Of a stretch of 64,000 nucleotides of DNA, positions 1-8,312 are shown piece after piece (position 1 is the stretch's first letter; every line of letters begins with the position of its first letter). A model generated the notes under the pieces. That model was not told where the DNA came from and ran no database searches. It saw nothing but the letters and a program-made list of their open reading frames with translations. The position numbers and the translations under genes are program-made. Source of the stretch: UBA1231 sp045123185. GTDB taxonomy: Bacteria; Bacillota_I; Bacilli_A; ML615J-28; CAG-313. The stretch covers positions 16,913 to 80,912 of the forward strand of contig JBGVIL010000189.1 of NCBI GenBank assembly GCA_045123185.1. The letters are read 5' to 3'.

Positions 1-1640
1 ATACTGAAGGAAGATATCTATTCCAAGGTGTTCATATCCAAACTCTTCCAGCTGCTTTAACAGACAGAGAAGCTGTATTTAGAGAATTCTTAGCTGGTCA
101 CTTAGACGGTGCTAGTATCCCTTCAACTAAACTTGAAGAATATCAAAACCATGAATTAGCAACTGTAGTTCCTGACAGTTCTACATTCAAATTAAATGTT
201 AACTCATGTACTCAAGAAGAATGGGAAGCATTATTCGGTGAAAATGGTTCAGTTTCTCCAACTGCTAAAGAAAACTATTGGGTTTGTGAACCTTTAATGA
301 GTAATGACAACTTCTTACGTGGTTTAAGTTATTCTATCAACAGAAAAGAATATGCTGAAACAATTGGTGCTACTCCAACAGCTAACTATTTTGGTTCTGA
401 CTATCTTTCTGACCCTGAAAATGGTGTAACTTACAACTCAACTGAAGCTCACAAAATTGCTACTGAAAATTCATTAGCTAACACTGATGGTTATGGTTAT
501 AACCTTGCATTAGCTCAAGAATACTTCAAAGCTGCTTGTGATGAATTAATCGCTGCTGGTACTTATGCTGCTGGTGACACTATCGAAATCGAAATCGCTT
601 GGCAAAATCAAGCTCAAGCTGATGAAGAAGGTGTTATCTTAGCTAAATATATTGAAGATGCATTCAATAACTGTGGTGGTAACTTAACAGTTAAATGTGT
701 TCACTGGGTTGCTACAACTTGGTCTGACGTTTACTACAAGAAGATGATGGTTGGTCAATTCGACCTTGGATTCGGTTCAGTATCTGGTAACCCATTAAAT
801 CCACTTAACTTCTTCGAAGTATTAAGATCTGACAACTCTTCAGGATTCACTCTAAACTGGGGTGTTGATACTGGTAAGAAATCAGAAGATATCTTCTATG
901 ATGGAAAATATTGGTCATTTGATGCATTATGGGAAGCTGCTGACAGAGGTGCTTATGTTATCGATGGTGAACTTGCTGGTTCATTAGTTGGCGCTGCATT
1001 AATTGCTCAAACAGTTAACGAAGACGGTTCTGTAGACGTTGAAGTTAAATGGGCTGGTATAAATGACTCTCAAGCTGAATTCGCTGTATCTGGAATCGCT
1101 GTATGTAACTATGAAGTTTACTACACAACTAGTGTTTACGATGAAACTTATGTTGAATTCACTGTTGAAGGTGATATCGTTAAATTCACTGTTCCTGCTG
1201 AATATAATGCTCAAGTAAATGGTTTCATTGGTTATGATATTTACTTCGATACTAAGGTTGGTGGTGTTCCTGGTTCTACATATGCATCATTATATGCATC
1301 AACTAACCCTGAATCTGTTTGCTCTCAATACTACATGGGTGTATGGGCTGAACCAAATCCAGAAGCTCTTCCAGTAGTTCCTGAAGGTGGAGAAGTATTT
1401 ACATACGTTGCTTCTTCTTATGAAGAAAGAACAGAAATCATCGGTATCCTTGAAAAATATGCTGTTGAAAACTTCATTACTGGTTTAACATTATATGGTG
1501 ATGGTGGTTATACAATGTATGCTGACCGTTTAATTCCTGGTTCAGGATCATGGGATAACTATATTCCAGGTTATGGATTCGGTGTATTCGGTGAAGGTGG
1601 AGCAGAAGGTTACTTAACTGCTATCGTTGCCGCTGAATAA
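1..1640 (+). CDS. oppA: Oligopeptide ABC transporter substrate-binding protein OppA (3' part, 5' end outside window)
   Basis: The frame is open from base 3 to the TAA at 1638-1640, so this is the C-terminal 545 residues of a larger protein; the first ATG in this frame (297) is internal. The segment has the SBP_bac_5 look (for example FDLGFGSVSGNPLNPLNFFE, a peptide-binding lobe segment), and the four genes behind it encode the matching permeases and ATPases. The product would be a secreted or lipid-anchored receptor that delivers peptides to OppBC; the signal peptide is not in the window. A beta-rich, Ig-like stretch coded at about 960-1300 interrupts the usual second lobe, and the recognisable C-terminal lobe resumes near 1420. 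A hairpin follows the stop, so oppA may be expressed at a different level from oppBCDF. Confidence 0.88.
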   Translation, partial: TEGRYLFQGVHIQTLPAALTDREAVFREFLAGHLDGASIPSTKLEEYQNHELATVVPDSSTFKLNVNSCTQEEWEALFGENGSVSPTAKENYWVCEPLMSNDNFLRGLSYSINRKEYAETIGATPTANYFGSDYLSDPENGVTYNSTEAHKIATENSLANTDGYGYNLALAQEYFKAACDELIAAGTYAAGDTIEIEIAWQNQAQADEEGVILAKYIEDAFNNCGGNLTVKCVHWVATTWSDVYYKKMMVGQFDLGFGSVSGNPLNPLNFFEVLRSDNSSGFTLNWGVDTGKKSEDIFYDGKYWSFDALWEAADRGAYVIDGELAGSLVGAALIAQTVNEDGSVDVEVKWAGINDSQAEFAVSGIAVCNYEVYYTTSVYDETYVEFTVEGDIVKFTVPAEYNAQVNGFIGYDIYFDTKVGGVPGSTYASLYASTNPESVCSQYYMGVWAEPNPEALPVVPEGGEVFTYVASSYEERTEIIGILEKYAVENFITGLTLYGDGGYTMYADRLIPGSGSWDNYIPGYGFGVFGEGGAEGYLTAIVAAE

Positions 1641-1667
1641 TTCCTTGTAAAAAAGAGATTATACAAG

Positions 1668-1697
1668 AATTAGCACCTCTTTTGGGGTGCTAATTTT
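1668..1697 (+). terminator. Hairpin terminator or attenuator after oppA
   Basis: A perfect 10-base-pair stem (AATTAGCACC at 1668-1677 with GGTGCTAATT at 1686-1695) is followed by only four T residues. Between oppA and oppB such a hairpin usually gives partial termination, making receptor mRNA more abundant than the membrane subunits; that role is inferred. Confidence 0.65.
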
Positions 1698-1718
1698 ATG
1701 TATAATACATCATTAAAA

Positions 1719-1760
1719 ATATATAATGTTTGTTTGATTTTATAAAAAAACATTATATAT
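1719..1760. repeat. 13-base perfect inverted repeat between oppA and oppB
   Basis: ATATATAATGTTT at 1719-1731 is repeated as its exact reverse complement at 1748-1760, with a 16-base loop. It has no T-run and does not look like a terminator. It could be an operator or an RNA processing/stability hairpin; AT-richness makes chance more likely than the length alone suggests. Confidence 0.5.
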
Positions 1761-1816
1761 CAACCAGTATATTATGATTTTTTATAAAATTAAATAAAAG
1801 AAGGAGAAAAAATAAA

Positions 1817-2848
1817 ATGTGGAAATATGTATTAAAACGTATTGGTTTAGCACTAGTAACAGCTTTTATTATTTTATCTTTAACATTCATTTTAATGAAA
1901 CTTGTTCCAATCGATAAACCTCCTGGAACAGATGATGCGCGTTTTTCTTATTGGCAAAGCTTAGTTTATGACGGATTTGTTGATAAAGAAGATCACGAAA
2001 GAATTGGAGAAACTCCACTTGATGTTGTTAATAGAGATACAGGAAAAGTTTATTACTATAAAGTTCCTGCTATGACTCAATATGTTCGTTGGATTAAAAA
2101 TATTTTAACTAAATGGGAATGGGGTAGATCAACTGCCATCAAACCTAACGTTAACTCTATGAGTATTATTGGTGAACGTTTACCAAATACTATTAAATTA
2201 AATATTGTTTCAGTTATTTTCTCAGTACCAATTGGTATTGCTCTTGGTATTTGGGCTGCTTTAAAGAAAAACAAATTAACTGACCATATTATTTCAACTA
2301 CTGTAATGATTTTTATATCAATTCCAGGGTTCGTATTAATAACATTCTTATTGTTATTATTATGTTATAACAATCAAATTTTACCATCACAATGGCCTGC
2401 TAAATCGGCTCCAACTAGTGAAAAGATAAAAGGTTATATCATTCCGGTATTCTGTTTATCATTTGGATCTATTTGTGGTTACTGTCGTTTTACAAGAGCA
2501 GAACTTTGTGAAGTTATGTCTAGTGAATATTTATTACTTGCTAGAACAAAAGGTTTAACTAAACGACAAGCTATTTTAAGACACGCTTTAAGAAATGCGA
2601 TGGTTCCAATTGTACCTTCAATCTTAGCTGAAGTTATTGGTTTATTAGGTGGTTCAATGATTCTTGAAAGATTATATGGTATTTTAGGTATCGGGGAATT
2701 ATTCATCTCTGCATTAAATAAGAAAGACTACAACGTTCTTATGGTAGACATGGCATTATTCACAACTATCTCATTACTTGCGGGTGTTGTACTAGATATC
2801 TCTTATGGATTTATCGATCCTAGAATCAGAATGGGGGCGAAGAAATAA
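1817..2848 (+). CDS. oppB: Oligopeptide ABC transporter permease OppB
   Basis: This 343-residue inner-membrane permease starts at an ATG behind AGAAGGAG. The N-terminal membrane segment (about residues 8-30) is followed by an extracytoplasmic stretch with YVRWIKNILTKWEWGRS, typical of OppB/DppB, and then five hydrophobic segments. The cytoplasmic EAA loop that docks on the ATPases is clear (SEYLLLARTKGL then RHALRNAMVPIVP, about residues 235-265). The stop overlaps the oppC start by one base (TAATG), so the two are translationally coupled. OppB pairs with OppC to form the pore. Its size is only slightly above the family norm, unlike its partners. Confidence 0.93.
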   Translation: MWKYVLKRIGLALVTAFIILSLTFILMKLVPIDKPPGTDDARFSYWQSLVYDGFVDKEDHERIGETPLDVVNRDTGKVYYYKVPAMTQYVRWIKNILTKWEWGRSTAIKPNVNSMSIIGERLPNTIKLNIVSVIFSVPIGIALGIWAALKKNKLTDHIISTTVMIFISIPGFVLITFLLLLLCYNNQILPSQWPAKSAPTSEKIKGYIIPVFCLSFGSICGYCRFTRAELCEVMSSEYLLLARTKGLTKRQAILRHALRNAMVPIVPSILAEVIGLLGGSMILERLYGILGIGELFISALNKKDYNVLMVDMALFTTISLLAGVVLDISYGFIDPRIRMGAKK

Positions 2849-4959
2849 TGGATAACAAAAGATATGATGCTTATGGAAACGAATTTGAAATTTCTCAATC
2901 TGATTTTGAATTAACACAAGTTGATAAGAAGATTCATGATAAGAAATTTGAAACTAAAGCAACTACATTCGGAAAAGATGCATTAAAAAGATTCTGTAAA
3001 AATAAATCTTCTGTTGTTGCTGCTATTATCATTGGTTTATTAATGTTATTATCATTTATTCTTCCTGTTGTATCTCCATACAACATTGACCCATCTAATC
3101 CAAATATTAAGGAAACTAAAATGCTTCCAAAAATATTTGAATATAAACCAACTGGTGTATTAGATCATGATGTTGCTAACAATCCAAATGACTGGAAAGT
3201 TAAATGGAGAGGTGCAGAAATCATTACTGAAGTACGTTATGATCCAGATCTTAAATTACCATTTAATATGACAGCTACTGGAGAAAAGAATTACTATTCT
3301 AAATATGCTGTTAAAGATTTAGACTATTATGGATATTATACTAACTCTAGTGCAAAAGGTTCATATGGTGGTGTTTACATTTTAAAGAATACTAAAAAAG
3401 GAAATAATCAAAAGCTAAATCTAATTATTTATCAAGAATTAGATTATACTGATGATGAAAACTTTACACTTGAATTAAATTTTGCTGATGATGTATCACC
3501 TGAAAATGAAGACTTCAAAGAATTATACGCAACTATTCAAGGAGACTTCCGTGTTGTATTTAAATATCAAGACAATAATGGTAATGACAAACAACTTGAA
3601 TTAAAACCTATGAATAATGATTACACTGACTTAAATATCAATATTTCAGAATTAATGGCTGAAAAGGGTATTAGTGTTGCTAAAAAAGGTCAAATCATAA
3701 TTGAACTTAATAGTAGTAGTAAAGGTAATACTTATTTACCAATTGAATCATTATTCTTAACTTCTGATTCAGAAGAAATGGTTACTATTGACAAACATGG
3801 TACTTATTCAAAACAAGAAATTCTAAAAATGATGAGTATGACTAATGATGGTACTGATGTTCAATATGATGACGCTGCTCAAAAATTACGTTATGGTAAA
3901 TTAGAAACAGGTGTATATCCAATTGCATATTGGCGTACAAATGCTGAAAAAGCTGTTTACCGTGCCTATATATATCTTTGTGATTTCGTATTAGATACTT
4001 ATGAAAACACATATGGTATTAAAGAAACATTAGACATCACACTTGCTAAGATTACTGAATATGAAGCAAATGGTTGGTGTGATTATAATTATTATCAAGA
4101 CGCTGAAGGAAATTGGCAATATGACTTTAAAGTTCTAGATGCTGAAAAATGTCCTGTTGAAAGCGTTAAGAAAGTTGACTTTGCGATAGTAGAAGTTACA
4201 CGTGATGGTCAAATCGTTGAAGTATTATCACAACAATTAACTTGTGATGTTACAATGTATAAATACTTAGGTTATGAATCAATGCCTAAATATTTACTAG
4301 GAACAGATGATAGAGGATTTGATATTATCGTTTATTCATTTAACGGTTTAAAGAAATCTTTCTTAATTTCAATTATCGTTTCTGCTATCTGTTTATCATT
4401 TGGTCTTGTATGGGGATCAATTTCTGGTTACTTTGGTGGTAACGTTGACTTATTTATGGAACGTTTCTGTGAAATCTTAAGTGGTGTTCCATCAACAGTC
4501 GTAATTACTCTAGTAGTATTATTACTTGGTGATACAATTGTTACATTCGGTCTTGCATTATGTATGACAGGATGGCTTGGTATTGCCGGACGTACTAGAA
4601 CTCAGTTCTATCGTTTCAAAGGACGTGAATACATCCTTGCAAGTAGAACATTAGGTTCTTCAGATATGAGATTAATCTTTAAACATATTTTACCTAACTC
4701 ATTAGGTACAATTGTTACAAGTAGTGTCCTTTCTATTCCAAGTGTAATCTTTAGTGAAGCTTCTCTTTCATACCTTGGTATCTTAAAAGGATCTAACTCA
4801 TTCGGTACTGTATTGTCACATAACCAACAATACATTTCAACTCGTCCAATGTTAATTGTGTTCCCAGCAATTATCATCTCATTAATTATGATTTCATTTA
4901 ACTTATTTGGTAATGGTTTACGTGATGCATTAAATCCATCATTGAAAGGAAGTGAATAG
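2848..4959 (+). CDS. oppC: Oligopeptide ABC transporter permease OppC with a ~380-residue extracytoplasmic insertion
   Basis: The protein has 703 residues, whereas OppC proteins usually have about 300. The N-terminus and first membrane segment (about 55-76) are normal and followed by VVSPYNIDPSNPN. The expected LLGTDDRGFD entry to the core permease domain comes only at about residue 483, with the EAA loop (GREYILASRTLG) and C-terminal GLRDALNPSLKG intact. The 380 residues between are soluble, rich in D, N, Y and K, and read as beta-rich. Because they follow the first membrane helix, they should lie outside the cell, next to OppA. I do not recognise the inserted domain. It is continuous in one frame with neighbour-like codon use, so it is not an assembly artefact. 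Confidence 0.92.
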   Translation: MDNKRYDAYGNEFEISQSDFELTQVDKKIHDKKFETKATTFGKDALKRFCKNKSSVVAAIIIGLLMLLSFILPVVSPYNIDPSNPNIKETKMLPKIFEYKPTGVLDHDVANNPNDWKVKWRGAEIITEVRYDPDLKLPFNMTATGEKNYYSKYAVKDLDYYGYYTNSSAKGSYGGVYILKNTKKGNNQKLNLIIYQELDYTDDENFTLELNFADDVSPENEDFKELYATIQGDFRVVFKYQDNNGNDKQLELKPMNNDYTDLNINISELMAEKGISVAKKGQIIIELNSSSKGNTYLPIESLFLTSDSEEMVTIDKHGTYSKQEILKMMSMTNDGTDVQYDDAAQKLRYGKLETGVYPIAYWRTNAEKAVYRAYIYLCDFVLDTYENTYGIKETLDITLAKITEYEANGWCDYNYYQDAEGNWQYDFKVLDAEKCPVESVKKVDFAIVEVTRDGQIVEVLSQQLTCDVTMYKYLGYESMPKYLLGTDDRGFDIIVYSFNGLKKSFLISIIVSAICLSFGLVWGSISGYFGGNVDLFMERFCEILSGVPSTVVITLVVLLLGDTIVTFGLALCMTGWLGIAGRTRTQFYRFKGREYILASRTLGSSDMRLIFKHILPNSLGTIVTSSVLSIPSVIFSEASLSYLGILKGSNSFGTVLSHNQQYISTRPMLIVFPAIIISLIMISFNLFGNGLRDALNPSLKGSE

Positions 4960-4960
4960 T

Positions 4961-6436
4961 ATGGCTTTTGAACAAGATAAAGTATTAGAAGTTAAAGACT
5001 TGAGAATTTCTTTCTACACTGATAATGGTATTCTTAAAGCGGTTCGAGGTGTATCATTCGATTTAAAACGTGGTGAAACATTATGTATCGTTGGTGAATC
5101 TGGTTCAGGTAAATCAGTAACAAGTAAAGCTATTATGGGTATTCTTGCGAATAACGCAATCATTGAAGGTGGAAGCATTTTATATGAAGGTGAAAACCTA
5201 CTTGAAATTTCTGAAGAAGAATTCCACCGTATTCGTGGTAAGAAAATCGGTATGATTTTCCAAGATCCACTTTCAAGCTTAAACCCAATTGTAAGAATTG
5301 GTAAACAAATTACTGAAGCTACATTAATCAATGGTGATAAGCTTAAGAAAATGTATAATGAAATTATTACTCCTGAACTTGTTGCTTATAAAAATGCTCA
5401 AGCTCAAGGAAAAATTGCTATTAAAAAAGCAAAAGACACTTATTTATTAAAAACAAAAGAAGTAAGTGCTAAAGAAAATTATGATAAAGCTGAAATTAAA
5501 GAAATTATTTCAGAAGCAAAACTTCAATATAAAAACGAAGTTGCTGAAGTTAAAGCTCAATTAAAGGAACAATTACCTCCTTTAAAACAAGCATTAAAAG
5601 AAAAACAAGCTGTTGCGAAAGCTGAAGTTAAAGAATACAAAAATAAATTAGTAAGTGACCATAAAGCAAATATTGCTAATTTAAAAGCTCGACTTGCTGA
5701 AGCTGAAGATAAACAACCTATTTTAGACGCTATTAAAGCTGAAAATGAAGCTTTTGATAACTCTATGAAAATCACTAAGAAGGAAGCTAAACGTATCGCT
5801 CTTGAAATCATGCGTGAAGTTGGTATTCCTGAACCTGAAAGAAGATTTAAACAATATCCGTTTGAATTCTCAGGTGGTATGAGACAAAGAATTGTTATCG
5901 CTATTGCACTTATTGCTGCACCAGATGTATTAATCTGTGACGAACCAACAACTGCACTTGACGTTACAATTCAAGCTCAAATTCTTGAATTAATTAATCG
6001 TATTAAGAAAGAAAGAAATTTATCATGTATCTTTATTACACACGACCTTGGTGTTGTTGCTAACATGGCTGACAGAGTTGCAGTTATGTATGCTGGTAAG
6101 ATCGTTGAACATGGTACTGCAGAAGATGTATTCTTTGATCCACGTCACCCATATACTTGGGCATTATTATCAAGTATTCCAGACGTTGATAGTAAAGAAA
6201 AACTTGATGCAATTCCTGGTACTCCACCAAACATGATTTACCCACCAAAAGGTGATGCATTCGCCCTTCGTAGTAAATATGCAATGGAAATTGACTTTAA
6301 ATACGAACCTCCTTTCTTTAAAGTTAGTGATACTCACTATGCTGCAACTTGGCTTTTAGATCCTCGTGCTCCAAAAGTTGAAATGCCATCAATCGTTAAA
6401 GAAAGAATTAAAAATGCACTAAAGGAGGAAGATTAA
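4961..6436 (+). CDS. oppD: Oligopeptide ABC transporter ATPase OppD with coiled-coil insertion
   Basis: ATPase subunit of the peptide importer. Walker A is GESGSGKS (about residues 43-50), the Q-loop IFQDPLSSLNP (about 103), signature FSGGMRQR (about 303), Walker B VLICDEPTTALD and H-loop THD; the C-terminal oligopeptide-transporter extension includes GTPPNMIYPP. About 145 extra residues (about 125-270), very rich in K, E and A and predicted to be long helices or a coiled coil, lie between the Q-loop and the signature. I chose the ATG at 4961 because AAAGGA sits 10 bases upstream; a GTG at 4952 would have no spacing. It follows oppC by one base. Confidence 0.93.
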   Translation: MAFEQDKVLEVKDLRISFYTDNGILKAVRGVSFDLKRGETLCIVGESGSGKSVTSKAIMGILANNAIIEGGSILYEGENLLEISEEEFHRIRGKKIGMIFQDPLSSLNPIVRIGKQITEATLINGDKLKKMYNEIITPELVAYKNAQAQGKIAIKKAKDTYLLKTKEVSAKENYDKAEIKEIISEAKLQYKNEVAEVKAQLKEQLPPLKQALKEKQAVAKAEVKEYKNKLVSDHKANIANLKARLAEAEDKQPILDAIKAENEAFDNSMKITKKEAKRIALEIMREVGIPEPERRFKQYPFEFSGGMRQRIVIAIALIAAPDVLICDEPTTALDVTIQAQILELINRIKKERNLSCIFITHDLGVVANMADRVAVMYAGKIVEHGTAEDVFFDPRHPYTWALLSSIPDVDSKEKLDAIPGTPPNMIYPPKGDAFALRSKYAMEIDFKYEPPFFKVSDTHYAATWLLDPRAPKVEMPSIVKERIKNALKEED

Positions 6437-6437
6437 G

Positions 6438-7826
6438 ATGAATAGTAATCGTCGTGTTGAAGATGAATTAAAAGAAAATCTTCTAAATCAAGAATCTAAT
6501 CGTGTGATTTCTGATGATCACGAAGATGATTACGGTTTAGAAATCGACTCAGTTAGTGAAACAGAAATTGATTTAAATGATCCTAAAAACATTAAAGAAT
6601 TTAATAAAAAATATCGTTTAAATCCATCAGTAAAAAATAAACCAGAGTTAAGAGAAAAAAATATTTTACTTTCTGTAAGACATTTAAAACAATTTTTCTT
6701 CTTTGGAAAAGGTCCAAATCGTGCTAAATTAAAAGCTGTATCAAACATTTCTTTCGACTTATATGAAGGTGAATGTATTGGTATCGTTGGTGAATCTGGT
6801 TGTGGTAAAACAACAACTGGACGTTCAATCATTAAGTTATACGATATCACAAGCGGTTCTGTTTATTACCGTGGTGTTCGTATTTCTGCTGGTAGCCGTT
6901 GGAATAAAAAAGAAATTAAATGGACAAGAATTAAAGGTAAAAATTTAATTAAACAACTTAAAGATAATGCTAAAGCTGAAATTGAAGCATTAGATGTTGA
7001 AAGTGCTAATTATGAAGATAAAGTACAAAGCATTAAAGAAAACTTAAATGCAGAAGTTACTAAAATTCAAGACAATATTCATAGCGTTGTTGCAGAACAA
7101 AAAGCTAAAATTCGTCAAATTAAATTTGATAATAAGCACGTAAGTCGTAAGTTAGTTAATGAAATTCAAATGATCTTCCAAGATCCAGTTGATTCTCTAG
7201 ATCCAAGAATGACAGTTGAAGATATTATTCAAGAAGGTTTACATATTCAAGGTTTCCATGACAAAGCTAAAAACCATCAAAAAGTTGTAGAAATGCTTGA
7301 AAAAGTTGGACTTGTTGAAGAACACTCAGCTCGTTATCCACATGAATTCTCAGGTGGTCAAAGACAAAGAATTGGTATCGCTCGAGCTCTTGTTATGAAT
7401 CCAAAACTATTAATTTGTGACGAACCTATTAGTGCACTTGACGTATCTATTAGAGCCCAAATTATTAACCTTCTTAATGAACTTAAGAATGAACTTGGAT
7501 TATCAATAATGTTTATCGCCCATGACTTATCAGTAGTTAAATACTTCTGTGATCGTATTATAGTTATGTATTTTGGTAAAATTGTTGAAACTGCAACTAG
7601 TGATGAATTGTTTAAAAATCCAATGCATCCATATACTCGTGCATTACTTTCTGCAATTCCTAAACCAAATCCAAAATCTGAAAAAACTCGTCAAAGAATT
7701 ATGTATAATCCTATGATGCATGATTATAGTGTTGATAAACCTGAACTTCGTGAATTAAAACCAGGTCACTTAGTATATTGTAATGAAGCAGAACTTGCTG
7801 AATACAAATCTCAAATGAAGGAATAA
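6438..7826 (+). CDS. oppF: Oligopeptide ABC transporter ATPase OppF with N-terminal extension and helical insertion
   Basis: Second ATPase of the importer, 462 residues. An acidic N-terminal extension of about 75 residues precedes the usual start (LLSVRHLKQFFFFGKG). Walker A GESGCGKTT is near residue 119, but the Q-loop (MIFQDPVDSLDPRM) comes only near 243, so roughly 75-80 residues of charged helix are inserted at a different place from the OppD insertion. The signature FSGGQRQRIGIARAL, Walker B LLICDEPISALDVS and H-loop AHD are intact, so ATP hydrolysis should be normal. GGAGG lies 9 bases before the ATG. Confidence 0.93.
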   Translation: MNSNRRVEDELKENLLNQESNRVISDDHEDDYGLEIDSVSETEIDLNDPKNIKEFNKKYRLNPSVKNKPELREKNILLSVRHLKQFFFFGKGPNRAKLKAVSNISFDLYEGECIGIVGESGCGKTTTGRSIIKLYDITSGSVYYRGVRISAGSRWNKKEIKWTRIKGKNLIKQLKDNAKAEIEALDVESANYEDKVQSIKENLNAEVTKIQDNIHSVVAEQKAKIRQIKFDNKHVSRKLVNEIQMIFQDPVDSLDPRMTVEDIIQEGLHIQGFHDKAKNHQKVVEMLEKVGLVEEHSARYPHEFSGGQRQRIGIARALVMNPKLLICDEPISALDVSIRAQIINLLNELKNELGLSIMFIAHDLSVVKYFCDRIIVMYFGKIVETATSDELFKNPMHPYTRALLSAIPKPNPKSEKTRQRIMYNPMMHDYSVDKPELRELKPGHLVYCNEAELAEYKSQMKE

Positions 7827-7828
7827 TC

Positions 7829-8212
7829 ATGAAATTTTTGAAAAAAGTATTTTTTCATTCATTACATAAATACATTATTGCAACAATATTAGTACTTGTA
7901 ATCTTTATTGTAAATTTATGTTTAAATAACTTTAAAGAATTAATTCATTATATTAATGGTGTACAAATTGGTGGTGCAGTAGTATTCTTAATCGGTGGTT
8001 TAAGTTTAGTATCTTATTTTGGAGCATTCGATACATTCGGATACGCGTTTTCCAAATTAAGAAGAAATCCTGAAAAAAATTATCGAGATATGTATGAATT
8101 CGTCTCAGTCAAAGAAGAAGAAAGAAAAGACCAAAAGTTTTCATTCATGCCTTACTTTGTTACTGGATTATTCTTTATTCTAATTGGAATGTTTTTAATG
8201 ATCTTTCTATAA
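7829..8212 (+). CDS. Small membrane protein, DUF3899-like, at the end of the opp operon
   Basis: A 127-residue protein with three hydrophobic segments (about 15-33, 47-68 and 105-127) and a conserved-looking SYFGAFDTFGYAFSKLRR stretch after the second. That pattern reminds me of the DUF3899 family; this is from memory and not checked. The ATG follows the oppF stop by two bases with AAGGA inside the oppF end, so it is co-transcribed with opp. Its function is unknown; a structural or accessory role in the peptide importer is an inference from position only. A strong terminator follows. Confidence 0.75.
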   Translation: MKFLKKVFFHSLHKYIIATILVLVIFIVNLCLNNFKELIHYINGVQIGGAVVFLIGGLSLVSYFGAFDTFGYAFSKLRRNPEKNYRDMYEFVSVKEEERKDQKFSFMPYFVTGLFFILIGMFLMIFL

Positions 8213-8216
8213 TATT

Positions 8217-8246
8217 AAAGTCCCCAAAAGGGACTTTATTTTTTTA
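8217..8246 (+). terminator. Rho-independent terminator of the opp operon
   Basis: Perfect 8-base-pair stem AAAGTCCC (8217-8224) and GGGACTTT (8230-8237) with loop CAAAA, followed by a run of T residues. Confidence 0.92.
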
Positions 8247-8262
8247 TTAGTGTTCTTACTAT

Positions 8263-8291
8263 TTGACATTATCTGACTTTTTTAGTATAAT
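8263..8291 (+). promoter_or_regulatory. Promoter of lysA
   Basis: TTGACA (8263-8268) and TATAAT (8286-8291), both perfect consensus, with a 17-base spacer. Transcription would start near 8298, giving a leader of about 15 bases with no room for a riboswitch, so lysA looks constitutive. Confidence 0.88.
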
Positions 8292-8312
8292 TTTTATGTT
8301 ATGAGGTGGATT

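Noticed and set aside
297..1640. oppA beginning at ATG 297
   Set aside because: The frame is open back to base 3 with clear receptor sequence, so ATG 297 is internal and the true start lies outside the window.
5014..5331. Minus-strand frames inside oppD and other opp genes
   Set aside because: They mirror well-conserved ATPase motifs on the plus strand and have no start signals.
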